Shown one piece after another: positions 14,101 to 28,000 of a stretch of DNA of 64,000 bases. The notes under the pieces are model-generated. The model was not told where the DNA came from, did not search any database, and was given only the letters and a program-made list of their open reading frames with translations. Source of the DNA: Nyssa sinensis. Lineage: Eukaryota > Streptophyta > Magnoliopsida > Cornales > Nyssaceae. Position numbers and translations under genes: made by a program. Within the stretch, counting starts at the first letter, position 1, and each line of letters starts with the position of its first letter. The stretch spans positions 13,786,515 through 13,850,514 of the forward strand of contig CM018038.1 in assembly GCA_008638375.1 (NCBI GenBank). The letters are read 5' to 3'.

Positions 14101-17100
14101 TGAAACAATAGAGATATCTTCTTGTAATTTTGGTCTTAATCTTTCAACCTCCTCCCGCATTTGAGAATTTTTCTTTTGATCATCAAATGAAAATTGTATT
14201 AAAAACTTGCCTGAGGGGGGCGAACACACAATTACAAAAAAGAAGGCTATACACTTAAAGCCTCAAAGACCCAAAACTCTACCAGAGATCCTACATACAA
14301 AGGGTAGGAAATGTCTATTGCTTCAGTATGTTTTGACAAATTTCGGTACGTTCCTGTGAAAACGAAGGATGTTTCAATCCATGAAAATATGTGAATTTCG
14401 GTATTCCACTTGTGTTTTGTTTTGGTTCATTGAGAAAGGAAATATTTTGGCTGTTTCGATGGATATGAAATGAAATTTTGATCCTTGCCGATAAGCTTCC
14501 TAAAATTCTATCACCTCTGTACTTTTTATATGCTATCTTCTTGCATTTAGGACAAAAGATGAAACTCCTATGTTTAATAGTTCCATTCATAAGTAACATT
14601 ATCCTCATTTATCAAGGTTCATATTGCCATATCTTTAACAAGCATGCTCCATCCCTAATCACTTTAAACTCCTCATCTGATGGATGTCTTCATCCTCTTC
14701 AACCAAGAGTATCACACAAGATCGTGAATAGGAAAACCTGGTAGGGTGGTTTTTCTGGAATGGTAACTTGTCCGTATTTTAATGCATAAAGAAAATTTTA
14801 AATTTACGAGGAATTTAATGAATAGTTACATTTGATGTTTATATTTCCTCAAACCTTTCTGGTTCAATCTGGGATATATATGCTGCCATAATCCTTTTCT
14901 TGATTCCTTGAATGTTTCTTGTTCTTTTAAAACTTCTAGCGACTCTGTTTTCTCGTATAAGTCATTCGATAATATGTAAGACCTAAGGCTGTTCTGTTTG
15001 AATGTTTAATAAAATTCTTTTCTTTATTATTGACTTTGAGAGTTCATTTACATGGTCCAATTGCTGGAGCTGCTTCGTTTCTAACTCTTGTAGATGCTGT
15101 TATTTTCATTTGTTATATCTGTTGTGTGTTGTTTAATGTACTCCTGTAAATGTAGGATCTGCCCCGGAGCAACGTCCTTTATGGTTATCGGATTGATGGT
15201 CCTCGAAGTTGGCATCAAGGGCATCGATTTGACAGCAGCATTGTACTAATAGATCCTTATGCAAAACTAATTGAAGGTCGCCGATTTTTTGGAGATGCCA
15301 GTGATAAGATGTCAAATTTTTTTGGGACTTATGATTTGAATAGCTTGCCATTTGATTGGGGAGATGATTACAAACTTCCAAGTATACCCGAGGTAAATCT
15401 AGGTTGTTACTGATATGGATTTATCTCAAGCTAATTAAATTTTCCTTTACAAGTTGTGCTGTCTTATAAAATTGTATGTGCTGAGCGCACACATCCATGA
15501 AATCTTCCCACCACCCCCGTGTTTTCTTTTTGTTCTTTTCTTTTTTGATGAACTTATAGCAGTTATTGGATAGTTTCATTCTTTTAGCATTGCCATCTAG
15601 TTGTATTGCATAATATTTGTTGTGTCCAAGTTTCTCCCATTTATGTTTTAGGTGTTTCCTTTTACTCTGTCTTATTATATTTGCTACTGTCTTTGCAGAA
15701 AGATCTTGTTATATATGAAATGAATGTTCGTGCATTTACAGCTGATGAATCTAGTGGGCTTGATCTGAACATACGTGGCAGTTATCTTGGTGTAATTGAG
15801 AAGGTAATGGCTTGTATATTGAACTGAATGACATTTTAACTATTGGCGTAGAAGCACACTCCCTTTCATCCCAGACCCAAGGATTCTTCTTCTCCTTTTT
15901 CATGGAAAGTTCCAACATTTTCTTCTTTACCATTCCATAGATGATACTTGCATGGCTAGTGGATGCTTGATGAAATTTATATGCTTTACTTTTGCTGGTG
16001 GTTTATTATTTGTAAACGAGTAGTTTTATCCCCTAGACTTGTCTTTCTCAATGTCAATGTTTTCCAATTGTCTAGGGCAAGTGCCTAGAATAACCTAGGT
16101 GCATACTTTTTTAATGGTTGGCTTAATGGAAGTGAAACATTTAGAATAGGTCCTCTTTTAGAGTTTTAAAGGAATCTTTTATGCTTGCTTTTCTATTGAG
16201 CGTTGTCTAGCATTTGTTTGGCGAGTAGAATAATAGGTTAATGCATAAACTACACTTAATTGGAGTTTGGGGAAAAAACTAGAATAACTTATTTTAAATA
16301 TTAGTCACAATTGGTATAAAAGGGGTAGATAAAATAAAATAAAAATAAAAGAAGGAAACGATATTATTTGAGGGAGGTGTGATGCTCTTATCTTATGGGT
16401 GGGTGTTTGGAAGGGTATTAGGAATGGTTGGGCTGTGTTCGCTTGCCATATTCAATATGTGGTGGGGAATGGGAGACAATTTGGTTTTGACATCATCCTT
16501 GGTTTGGAGCTGATGCTCTTCGGTTTAGTTGTCTGGATCTTTTTTAAGATTGCAAGGAATTATGATGCTTCAGTTGCGGATTATTTTTCTATCTCTGGTG
16601 TGGCTATTGTTTAGCATCCTTCTTTTCGTTGGAATTTCCATGATTGGGAAATGGAAACTGCGGTACCTTTTATGGGTTTACTATCTGGCTGTGGTGTTCG
16701 TATAGGTGAGGAGGATTCTGTTCGTTGGTGGCATTCCACTTCGGATTTGTTTTCTGTGCATTCATTTTATGAGACTCTTTCTAGTATGTAAGGTGTGTAA
16801 TTCCCTTTTAAAACTGTGTGGAAGACCAAGACATCATTAAAAGTGGCTTTCCTTGTATGGTTTGCAGCTTTAGATGCTACTTTTACTACTGATAATTTGC
16901 GGAGGTGGTGTTTTAATACGACTAATAGGTGTTCTATGTATTATTTTTACGACCAGACAGCGAATCATTTAATTTTGCATGGGAGTTGTGGATTTCCTTT
17001 TCATGCTATTTGGTGTTTAGTGGGCACTGCCAGCAATGGTTATTGATCTTTTGTTGCATCGGCGTGGGCGTTGGAAGCATAGGAGTAAGCATGCTTGGTC

Positions 17101-19003
17101 CGCAGCCCCTCTTTGTCTTATGTGGTGCTTGTGGAAGGTGCGGAATTGAAAAATTCTCGAGGGCATGGAGAGGTCTTTAGGTGTGCTTAGGAGCTAGCTC
17201 TTGAATACTTTATACCATAGTTACCACAATTCGCTCCTGCTACCAAATTGTGAATTGGGATCGTACGATAAAAAACATGGATTATTAACGACTTAGAATG
17301 CAAATTTTAGCGTTCCAATCTAAAATATCAAAAGTCCTAAAAAATCATACAACATACAAGAAAATACATACACACATCGTTGAAATTTTATTTTATAATG
17401 GCTTGGATTCGTTGAAATTTTTTTAGTGTAAATATATAGATACGAATATTATTACAAATATAATAAAAAAAATCATATTCCAAATAAATGTATTTCGTTC
17501 CATCAAAATGATCCAAAAAAGCCTACTCCTAACATACCACGCTCCTGTTCCATGTAGCATAACGACCCATGTTTCAGGCAACATTGCTTTATACTTTTGG
17601 ATTGTGTGGAGTTCCATTGTTACAACAAATTTATTAGTGGACTTTTTTAGCGATATGAAGCTTATGTAAGGGTTCAAGTGAGTGTGTAATTTTGTTTTGT
17701 TTTTTCTTTGCTTTTATGCCATCTTTCAAGTGCAGTCCCCTCTTGATTGTTTTTGAATAAAATTTTACTTGTTCAAAAAATATGTTCCGAAGCAAATAAC
17801 GTTTGCATTGACAATGACAATCTCATATCTACTTTGTATACAACATGCGATTCGGCAACCATGTGGCCTCTTAAGTAGCACATGGATACGATATGAAATA
17901 AATAAACTAGCATGGAAAATCCTATAAAAGTTGGGGACCAAGGATCAAAATTTCGTTCCGTAGTGTTGTTTCGGTCATCCAGAAAATGGAAACATTTCAG
18001 AGATGTTTCGGAAACATATTGGCAAGGATCAAAATATCGTTTCAATGTATAGTTTCGGTCTGTCCGGAAACGGAAATGTTTCGGAAACATAATGGAAACG
18101 GAGAAAAAATTGGAAACATGTGGAAACATAACTTAAAATTTATTTATTTATACAAATAAGCCTATTTATTGAATATTTGTGCATGTTTAAGGCATATACA
18201 TCATATTCATGATAAATGACACTAATTTAAATTGAAAAACTAAATCTACATTCTTACCTTTCGATGACATATCTACAAGAAAAAAATTAATAATTTTATG
18301 ATTAAAAAATATATCAATACTATCTAAAAATAATATAATAGGAATAAATAAACATATAAATTTTTATTTCTAATTATTAAATTAGATAATTAAAATAAAT
18401 AAATAAATTATATTTTTCAAGAAAATAAATAGTAATTAATAACATGCATTTTTAATACTAATATTAAAAAAAAAAAATTTTATCCCATAAATATTAATAA
18501 TAAATGATATAATTTAATATATTATTTGTATGTAAATAACTAAGCATGCATGTAATAAATAAAATTTTAATACATAATTTGATACATACATAATTTTTAT
18601 TTTATTAATTTAAATTAATATTAATTATAAAAAAATTTAAATAACTAAGCATATATGATATATTATGTTAACTAGTCTAATACTAATATATATATATATA
18701 CATAGATTATATCAAATTAATTAAATAATTAACTATATATCTTTAATATATTATATTAATTAATTTAATTTAATAATATTAGGTATAAAAATATAATATT
18801 AAATACAAAAACATAATAGCAATAGTAATCAATTTAATTAACTAGTATATATTTAATCTAATATATAATTAATACATAATATATATTATATATTAGACTA
18901 TTATCGATATATATTATTAATATAATTAATATATACTTAATAATTAATACAATATATATATATATATATATTAATCAATAAATTTAATATACACTTAATG
19001 CAT

Positions 19004-19040
<37 letters not shown>

Positions 19041-22000
19041 TCTTAAGTTATGGGAAAGAGAAGTGAAACAGAGAGATATTTAGAAGATTACCTAGGTCGG
19101 GCGTCGGGGAGAGGGAGACGAAAGTGACAGAGAGTTGCAGTCGCGACTTCGGTGGCTTCGGTCGGCGTCGGAATCTGAAGAACTGAAGATCGAGAGAGTA
19201 GATCTGAAGATTCTGAACTGAAGAAGAAGAACAGAGGAAGAAAAATGGTCGGCTGTCACGGGCTGTGGCTGGTTCGCGTGAGTCGCAGACTCGCAGTGGC
19301 TAGCAACGATCAGGTTACCTCCTCTTTTCTCCTCTCTTCTTTCACTTTTCAGACATTTTAGTTAGAATCTTTGCATTTTTCCTGTCTTTTCCTGGCTTCG
19401 CGCTTCTCTGTTTTCTGCTTCGCGCACATGGTTTTGAATCAGGGCTGTCGATTCATTCGAAACGATGTCGTTTTGTGCGAAACAAACCGAAACCAAAGTG
19501 TTTCGATCGAAACACTGGAATATCGTGATTCCTACGCGGTTTCGTTTCGGTTCCTGGCGAAACCGAAACATTTCGGTCGAAACTTCCGAAACGACACGAT
19601 ATTTTGTTCCTTGCATATTGGAAATGAAGAAAAAATTTAAAATGCGTAAAAACACTTGAAAACATAAAGTAAAATATATGAATGTGTTTTAGGGTACATG
19701 TTTATCCACACAAGAAGATACTAGATGAAATTGAAAAAAAAAAAGTAAATATAAATTAGTAATTAATACTAAATAACTCTTTACTAATTAAAAGTAGTAA
19801 AAAATTTAGAACTAATATTTTGTAATATAAAATTATTATATATTTGCTATAAAATTATGTAAAACTATTATAATTAAATATAATACCATAATATAATAGA
19901 TATATACAGTGTGATATTCACAAATTAGACAATTGACGGAAGTTACATATACAATAATAAGTAAAACAAATAGCAATTTAAACCTATTATAATTAGTAAC
20001 TAAGTATTAAAATAAATTTTTTATCTACATTTTATTTCCAATACTTCTACTTCTACTTTTACTTGTTTATTGTTTTTGAAAAAAAATAGAAATATCTTCT
20101 TGTAATTTGGAGTCTTAATCCTTCAATCTCCTCTTTCATTGAAAAACAAGTAGATATTATTCTTTACCAATTTCTAGAATAATTATTGATACGAAAGAAA
20201 TGTTTCTACTGTTTCGGTATGTTTTCATGGAAACAATTTTGGTTTCATGTAAACCTGTGAATTTCAGTATTTCACTAATGTTTCGTTTCGGTTCACTGAG
20301 AAACGGAAACGTTTTGGCCGTTTCGATGAAAAAGAAATGGAATTTTGATCCTTGTTGAGGACAAATATGACAAGGAGATAAAATGATACATATCTTATGA
20401 AAACAAACTATGTAATTGAGAAGAAAAAGAAAAAGAAAGAATAGAAGAAGAAGAGAAGAAGTTAAAATAACCCTTATAGGGCTAAAACAAGACAAAAGGA
20501 CTAAACTACCCTTATTAATAAAACTAATTATTCTAACTCCCCTTGCAAACTCGTGATTGCGCAGCTAGAAGCATCAAGAGTTTGTTAAGAAGATAACGAA
20601 AATGGGAAACAGTGTGAGACTTCATAAAGAAGTCAGCCAGTTGTAGTGTTGAAGGAAGAAAGGGAAGAGAAATTGTGCCAAACTGAAAATGATGACACAC
20701 AAAATGACAATCAATCTTAATGCGCTTTGTACACTCGTGGAAGACAGAGTTGTGGGCAATTTGAATGGCACTCTTGTTATCATAGTACATGGGAGTAGGA
20801 GCCGATAGTGAAATGCCCATATTAGCGAGCAACCATCATAACACGATATTCGGTCTCGGCAGAAGAACGAGCAACAATTGTGTGCTTTTTGATTTTCTAG
20901 GAAATAAGAGAATCACCAAGAAAGATACAATATCCAGTAGTAGACTTATGATCCACAGAGTTTCCTGCCCAATCAGCATCGGAATAAGCACGAAGCTCAA
21001 AAGAAGATGAAGAAGGAAACAATAAACTTTGATGCAAGGTTCCTCGAAGATAACGCAAAATGCGAATAACAGCAGCCCAGTGAACTGAAGTTGGAGAAGA
21101 AACAAACTGGCTAATAACATGATCGGCATAAGCAATATCAGGTCATGTAACAGGGAGATACACCATGCTACCAACGATAACACGATACGATATAGGATTA
21201 GGCAATGGAACACCATTAGAAGAAGTATACTGAACATTGAGCTCTAAAGGAGTTTCAATAGTCCGAGTATCTGAGAGCAGGGTTTTCTGAAGGATATCAG
21301 AAGCATACTTGGATTGAGAGAGAAGATTACTTGTAGGAGAATATGCAACCTCAATACCCAAGAAATATCGTAGAGGACCTACATCTTTCATTTCAAACTG
21401 AAGCTGCAACTGATTTTTCAATAGCAAGATCCCAGTGTTATCATCTCCAGTAATAATCATATCATCAACATAGAGTAAGAGAATAATATATCCAGCAGAA
21501 CTAGAACGAAGGAAGAGAGCAGAATCATGATCACTAGCTCGGAAGCCTAAGTCAAAGATGACAGTAGAGAACTTGTCAAACCAGGCCTTAGGGGCTTGTT
21601 TGAGGCCATATAAGGCTCGTCTAAGTCGGCACACCTCGCTAGGATTATGAGGGAGACCAGGAGGAGGAACCATAAAAACTTCTTCAGCCAAATCCCCATT
21701 GAGAAAAGCATTTTTCACATCCATTTGCGAGAGACTCCATTGACGAATAGCTGCCACAACTGTCAATGTTTAAACTGTAATCATCTTCGCAACAGGAGCA
21801 AATGTCTCCTCATGATCAATACCATACTCTTGATTGAATCCCTTGGCCACTAGCTGAGCTTTATACCTTTCCACTGAACCATTAGATTTGGTTTTGATTT
21901 TATACACCCACTGACAACCAATTGCACATTTACCATATGGTAAGGGCACCAACTCCCATGTGCTTGTCTTATGCAATGCAGAAAGCTCTTCATCCATAGC

Positions 22001-25000
22001 TTGTTGCCAAAGAGGATCAAGAACAACCTCCTTATAGGAGGTTGGTTCAGATAGAGCATAAAGAGAAATTAAGAAAGAACTAAAGACAGTGGAATAACAA
22101 GAAAACCTAATCGATTAGGACACTTACGAACACGTGTAGGATAGTGAGGAGAAGCGGGATCCGCGTCTTGAGAATTTGATTGAGGGACAGGAGAGAGAGG
22201 CAAGGGAGTTGTACTTGCAAAAGAAATAGTTGTATTCTTGCTAGTGTAAGTATGAACAATAGGAGGATGAACAACGGAGGAATCAGAAGACACAGGAACA
22301 TCAGAAACAGTTATGTCACTAAGACGACTTGGAAGGAATTGCATCAGGAAAAGGATCAAGATAAATGGGAACAGATTTACGCAAAGGAATGCTACTAGAG
22401 GGAATAGAAAAGAACGAAATATGTTCCAAAAACTCTACATGGCGAGAAACATACAATTTATTAGCAATTGGGTCATAGCAACGATAACCCTTTTGCCCTT
22501 ACCATAACCAAGAAAGACATATCACTGAAAGAGTAGGAATTTTTGTATGAGCAGCACGAGGGAGTAAAACAAAGCAAGGACAGCCAAACACACGCAAAGA
22601 GAAGTAGTTAGGAGGCTTACCATATAGATGCTCAAACGGAAAGACCCCAGAAGTAACAATAGACGGGATGCAATTAATCAAATAAACTGCTGCAAGAATA
22701 GCCTCCACCCAAAAATGACTGGGAATATTGGCAGACAACAAAAGAGAGCGGATAGTCTCCATAATGTGCCGATGCTTGCGCTCGGCTACACCATTTTGCT
22801 TAGGAGTTTCAGCACGAGGATTGTTGAATGGTGCCATCAGAATTTAATAAGTTGATAAACAAGGATCAAAATATCGTTTCGATGTATAGTTTCGGTCTGT
22901 CCGGAAACAGAAACGTTTCGGAAACATAATGAAAATGAAGAAAAATTGGAAACATGTAGAAATATAACTTAAAATTTATTTATTTATACAAATAAGCATA
23001 TTTATTGAATATTTGTGCATGTTTAAGGCATATACATCATATTTATGATAAATGACATAATAGATAAATATTATGTAATATTCATGAATTAGATAATTTG
23101 ACACAAGTTAAAGTAAAATAAATAGCGATTTAAACCTATTATAATTAGTAACTTAGTATTAAAATAGTTATTTTGCTACACTTTACTTCTCCTACTACTT
23201 TTCTATTATTTTAGAAAAAATAATAAAAATATCTTCTTGTAATTTTGAGTCTTAATCCTTAAAAAATAAATGGATATTATTTTTTACTAACTTCTAGAAT
23301 TATTGTTGATACAAAAGAAATGTTTGCTCTGATTCAGTATGTTTCCACGGAAACAATTTGGTTTCCATGGAAACATGTGAATTTCGATATTCCACTAGTG
23401 TTTCGTTTTGGTTCCTTGAGAAACGGAAATGTTTCGGCCTTTTTGATGGAAAAGAAACGAAATTTTGATCCTTGTCGATAAAAGCATTAGATGAGTATTC
23501 ACCTCCTAAATCACACCTAAAACATTTAATAATAGAGGAATATTGTGTACGAATCATGGCACGAAAAGTATTAAAAATGGAAAAGAACTCGGAATGACAT
23601 TTCATAAGATAAATCCAACAATAACGAGTGCAGTCGTCAATAAAAGAAACATAATATCTATACCCTCCTTTAATAGAAATTGGAGCAGGTCCCCATACGT
23701 CAAAGTATAAGATCAAAAGGTGTAAGGGAAATAGTGGAACTTTTATTAAAAGGTTAAGGCAGTAAACTTTGCTAGTTTGCATCCACTACAATCAGAAATG
23801 TCATGACAATCCAAATTACCTAAACTACTGGTTGAAACTAAAAATTGTAAACGACTATTAGAAATGTTTCCAAGACGAGAATGCCATAAATAAAAACTAG
23901 ATGACTTAGGAGTCAAACAAAAAGAAGACAAATCTAGATGGAATATGCAATTCCTTCAGCACATACAATCCTTCCTTTCTATGGCCTGTCCCAATCAGTT
24001 TCTTGGAATAAGGACCCTATACAACACAACCAGACGAAGAGAAATGAACCAAAAACCCAGAGTCAAACAACTGGCTAATAGAAATCAAATTTAAAGTAAG
24101 TTGAGGAATGTAATAAACATCAGGGAGGGACAAGTTGGGAGAAACAATAGATCCAATGCCAACCAAAGACATAGGAGTGCCATTGGCTGCAAGAATAGAG
24201 ATGGAAGGAGGAGAGGGAGAAGATAGAAATAACAAAGAATCACTAGTCATATGATGGGTGGCACACGAATCAAAAACACAAGTGTTGCGAGATATACCTG
24301 AAGGCCTTGAGGAGAAAGAACCTGTAGAGGAAGAAACTGAGAGGGCATTAGACTGCTGAGTAGAGAGAAGCCTCTGCAATTGCTCAGCTATTAAGGACAA
24401 TGTGGGAGCTAATGTTGGTGACTCATCCACTGGTGGTGCAACCGTTGCAGTATGGTGATCTCTGTTGAAAATTGGAGGCCTAGCTCATTCAGCTCCTTAA
24501 AACCCAGGTGTTAAGGAGAGGGGTAGCCAGCCATATAGATAGACTAGAGGAGCTAGAGACGGGCGATGTGAGACAATCCAACACGCCTCTTGGACTATAT
24601 TGCCCGCGGAAGAAAGCCAGGTGAGCAGTCCCGTGCATCTAGCTCAAGGTTGGATTTCTGGCCTGACTCTGATACTATGTTGAAAATTGGAGGCCTAGCC
24701 CATTCACCTCCTTAAAACCCAGGTGTTAAGGAGAGGGCCAGCCAGCCTATAGATAGACCAGAGGAGTTAGAGACGGGCGATGTGGGACAATCCAACAATC
24801 TCTACTTCTATAAATCTGTTGTAGTGAGCCATGGACTGCCTGATTCACCAATTTAGGACACTGTACCTTCCAGTGACCCTTCTCACGACAAAAGCTACAC
24901 ATCAATACCGATTCTAGATTGTTGTCTATACGGTGTACTAGTCTACGACTTAGGAGAAACTAGTACCGTCTGAGTAGGTAAAGGTAGAAGGTCCTTTTCA

Positions 25001-28000
25001 GGAAGAGCCTTGAGGCGCACCTCTTTAGCTAGGAGCTCATTAACAAACATAATCAACAGATGGAAGAGGCCTGTGATGAAAAATGGAACCCCACAGTCCC
25101 TCAAAATTAGCTCTAAGGGCCATAAAAAAATGGACCAACCTCTACTCCTCTCTATATGTACAATATAGCTCATTCCTGCTCAAACCTGTAGGTTCAGTGA
25201 GAGCCAACTTATCCCAAAACCCAGTCATAACCGAATAGAATTCCTGCATACTTTCACCACCTTGGCAAACAGCCCGAATCTCATACTCTAATTGATATCT
25301 CTTTACAAAATTGGAATGCACAAACAACCTGGATAAATACTCCCAAATCTCTTTTGCAGTATCAAACTTAGCCAAATGAACTCCAGTAGATTGGTCAACT
25401 GAATTTTTAATCTAGGTAATAATTTTTGCATTGTTAATCTCCTAATTTGACAGCAATTCATAATAATTTTCTGCCTTTGTATCAGAAGGAATTTTCACAA
25501 CTCTAGTGATGTATCCCCACATGTTCTTACCCAACAAAAAATTTCTCGTAACATATGCCCAGTAGACATAGTTATCCCCAGTTAATCTCATACTAATAGC
25601 CTGAAGAGAGTCATTGTTGCTACTTGCCATAGCCAACTAGAGTATAACAAACCAGAGAGCACTACAGAGAAGAGAATAAAGCAGCAGAACAAAACACTAT
25701 TGTTGGAAAATACAAATGAAGATCAAAAGATGCCACCAAAAATGCACAATCAACCAATATACCGCTGGAACAGAACAGAATGCAACAAAACAGACCCTTT
25801 GCAATTGGAAAACACGTAAAAAAAAACACAAAAACTGCCCAACTACTCAATCCACTTTTTGAACCAAAAATCCAATCAAACCACAATAGGCTGGTCAATC
25901 AAAGGCTTTTCAACCCTAGACGCACCCTTTCAACTAGATTCGAAGTAACAAAAACATAAAAAAATGGCAGATTCTACAGATCGCAAAATTCAGCCATTTT
26001 TCTGAAAACATTCAAAAATTGGAAAATCCAATCAAACAATCTCCAAAAATTCCAAAAAAAATACCAGAGAACAACCCATGAACAGACGATCAACACGCTA
26101 GAATCAGGGTACCAAAAGGTGTTGCCGTCATCATTACGTCAGCAATCCGTACGCTGACATCATCGCTTCGAATGCCTATCTTTCCCTCCAACAAGTTCCA
26201 CAATGCATTTACTCAGGTTTGGATCTTGCTTTGCTCTGATACCAAGAAAACAAACTATGCAAGTGAGAAGAAAAAGAAAAAGAAAAAATAGAAGAAGAAG
26301 AAGAGAAGAAGTTATATATTAGAAATGTATTTTGTCTGTCAACATTACATAAAGACTAAGTAATAAAATAACCCTTATAGGGCTAAACAAGACTAATTAT
26401 TCTAACATCTTATAATTGTATATTTTTACATCGTATCGCACGATACACAATACGTATTTTACGATACGTTTTGATACACACAATATATGTGATATGCGCA
26501 ATCGGGCTAAATGACATCGTTTTGACCTCTTTTTTGTTGTTTTATTATATACGTGGTAACATTTTTTTGTTTTGTTTTGTTTGGTTTTATATTACTTCTT
26601 TATAGTATCTAGAGATCTTTCTTCAAACAAGAAAGCAGGAAAGTAAGTATTTTGAGAATATGAGAATAAAGACTAAGGAGTGAGCATATACAAGAAGTTA
26701 AAGAAGAGAAAGGAAGTGAAAAATTGTTTGCCTCTGATGATGATGATATCGATGCCATTGAAATTAGATATTAAGATGAAAATGGGATTGGTTATAAAAA
26801 TGAATAATTTGGATTTTGTCTTTATATTTTGATATTGATGAATTATGTTAAAAACTTGTATTATTAGATTTTGGTTTGAAACTCAATAGTATTTATAAAT
26901 ATTGATTCTTGTATTGTATGGAATTTGAATTGATTTTTTTATAAGTGAGTTGAAATATTATTTTTATCATTTTATACACATTTTATTCTTTTTATAGATA
27001 TAATATATTTGAAAAACGAGACAACTAAGTAACACTTTTGACTTTTAATTGTTGGATAAATAATAATAATTTATATATTAATTTTTATGACACGTGAATT
27101 GAAATGTTATTTATATCATTTTAAACATTATATATATATATATATATTCATAAACACATATACATATATATATATATATATTTATAAATGTATTTTTAAA
27201 AAATTGCATTTATCTATGATATAAGATATGATACATATTTTTTAAAAAAAATACAATTTACGATACACATTTTAACAACTATGATTGGGAGTGACTGAGA
27301 TGTGTTGGCTAAGTGTCCGAAATAGTGAACTATATATTTAAATTATGGACACTTATACGAGATGTCAAACATATGTCTATTTTCTAGGTCTGTTTGCGAA
27401 GTGCGAGTATCTGACATAGAGATGACACCATTATAGAAGTGTCTGTGCTTCTAAGGTGGCCACCTATTGGGTGCCAGGGTGATTCGTAGGCCACTGCTTT
27501 GGCTAGAAAATGAACTTTGACAACTTTGTTTCTTCATTTTTCTTAATAATCTATTTTTGGTTTCTTCAATAAATTGTATCTTGTGAATGTGGCATATCTT
27601 TATTGTCTTATTTTTGCATTTCTATATCTCCTCAATTTTCAAAATCTATAAAATATTATGATGTTTCAGGAATCGTGAATTTTTCTTTGAGCTTACTATA
27701 TTTTATGGCCATGGAACTTCTAGCAAGAACAATGTACTGTCAACTCTCTTATAATTAATAAATACAGGAGATAGAATATTTATTAGTTATTAAGTTTTTT
27801 TATAAAAAGTGTTCCTTACATGTAAATGACTTTTGGTACAAAAGATATTTCGTTTTTGCATAAAAAATATATATAATATTCAACTTAAGGCATAAAATCT
27901 TTTAATATCCTTTTGAACTAAGAAATTTGTGTTTTCTATGCTTGCTCATATCACGATTTTTTCACTTACGATACTTTTGATTCCAATTATGTAGAATTAA

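Larger units (their letters stand above)
20398..26407 (-). mobile_element. Ty1/copia LTR retrotransposon, full length but decayed
   Basis: Minus-strand element bounded by 5-bp duplications TCTTA (20393-20397 and 26408-26412). The 3' LTR is 20398-20537 and the 5' LTR 26245-26407. The primer-binding site is at 26233-26244 (TGGTATCAGAGC on the minus strand). Domain order gag - protease - integrase - reverse transcriptase - RNase H is that of Ty1/copia. Many stops interrupt the polyprotein. It carries a hAT MITE (22860-23474) in integrase and a TRIM (24463-24797) next to the zinc knuckle. It sits antisense in ISA3 intron 6. Confidence 0.95.

Noticed and set aside
14315..14744. Overlapping ORFs on both strands at the end of MITE copy 1
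   Set aside because: Inverted-repeat terminus of the MITE plus flank; no domain.
19362..19665. Several overlapping ORFs on both strands, up to 97 codons
   Set aside because: They read through CGAAAC/GTTTCGG inverted subterminal repeats of a hAT element; no domain and no unique sequence.
20836..21237. 133-codon minus-strand ORF, very Leu-rich
   Set aside because: Out-of-frame reading of the copia RT/RNase H segment.
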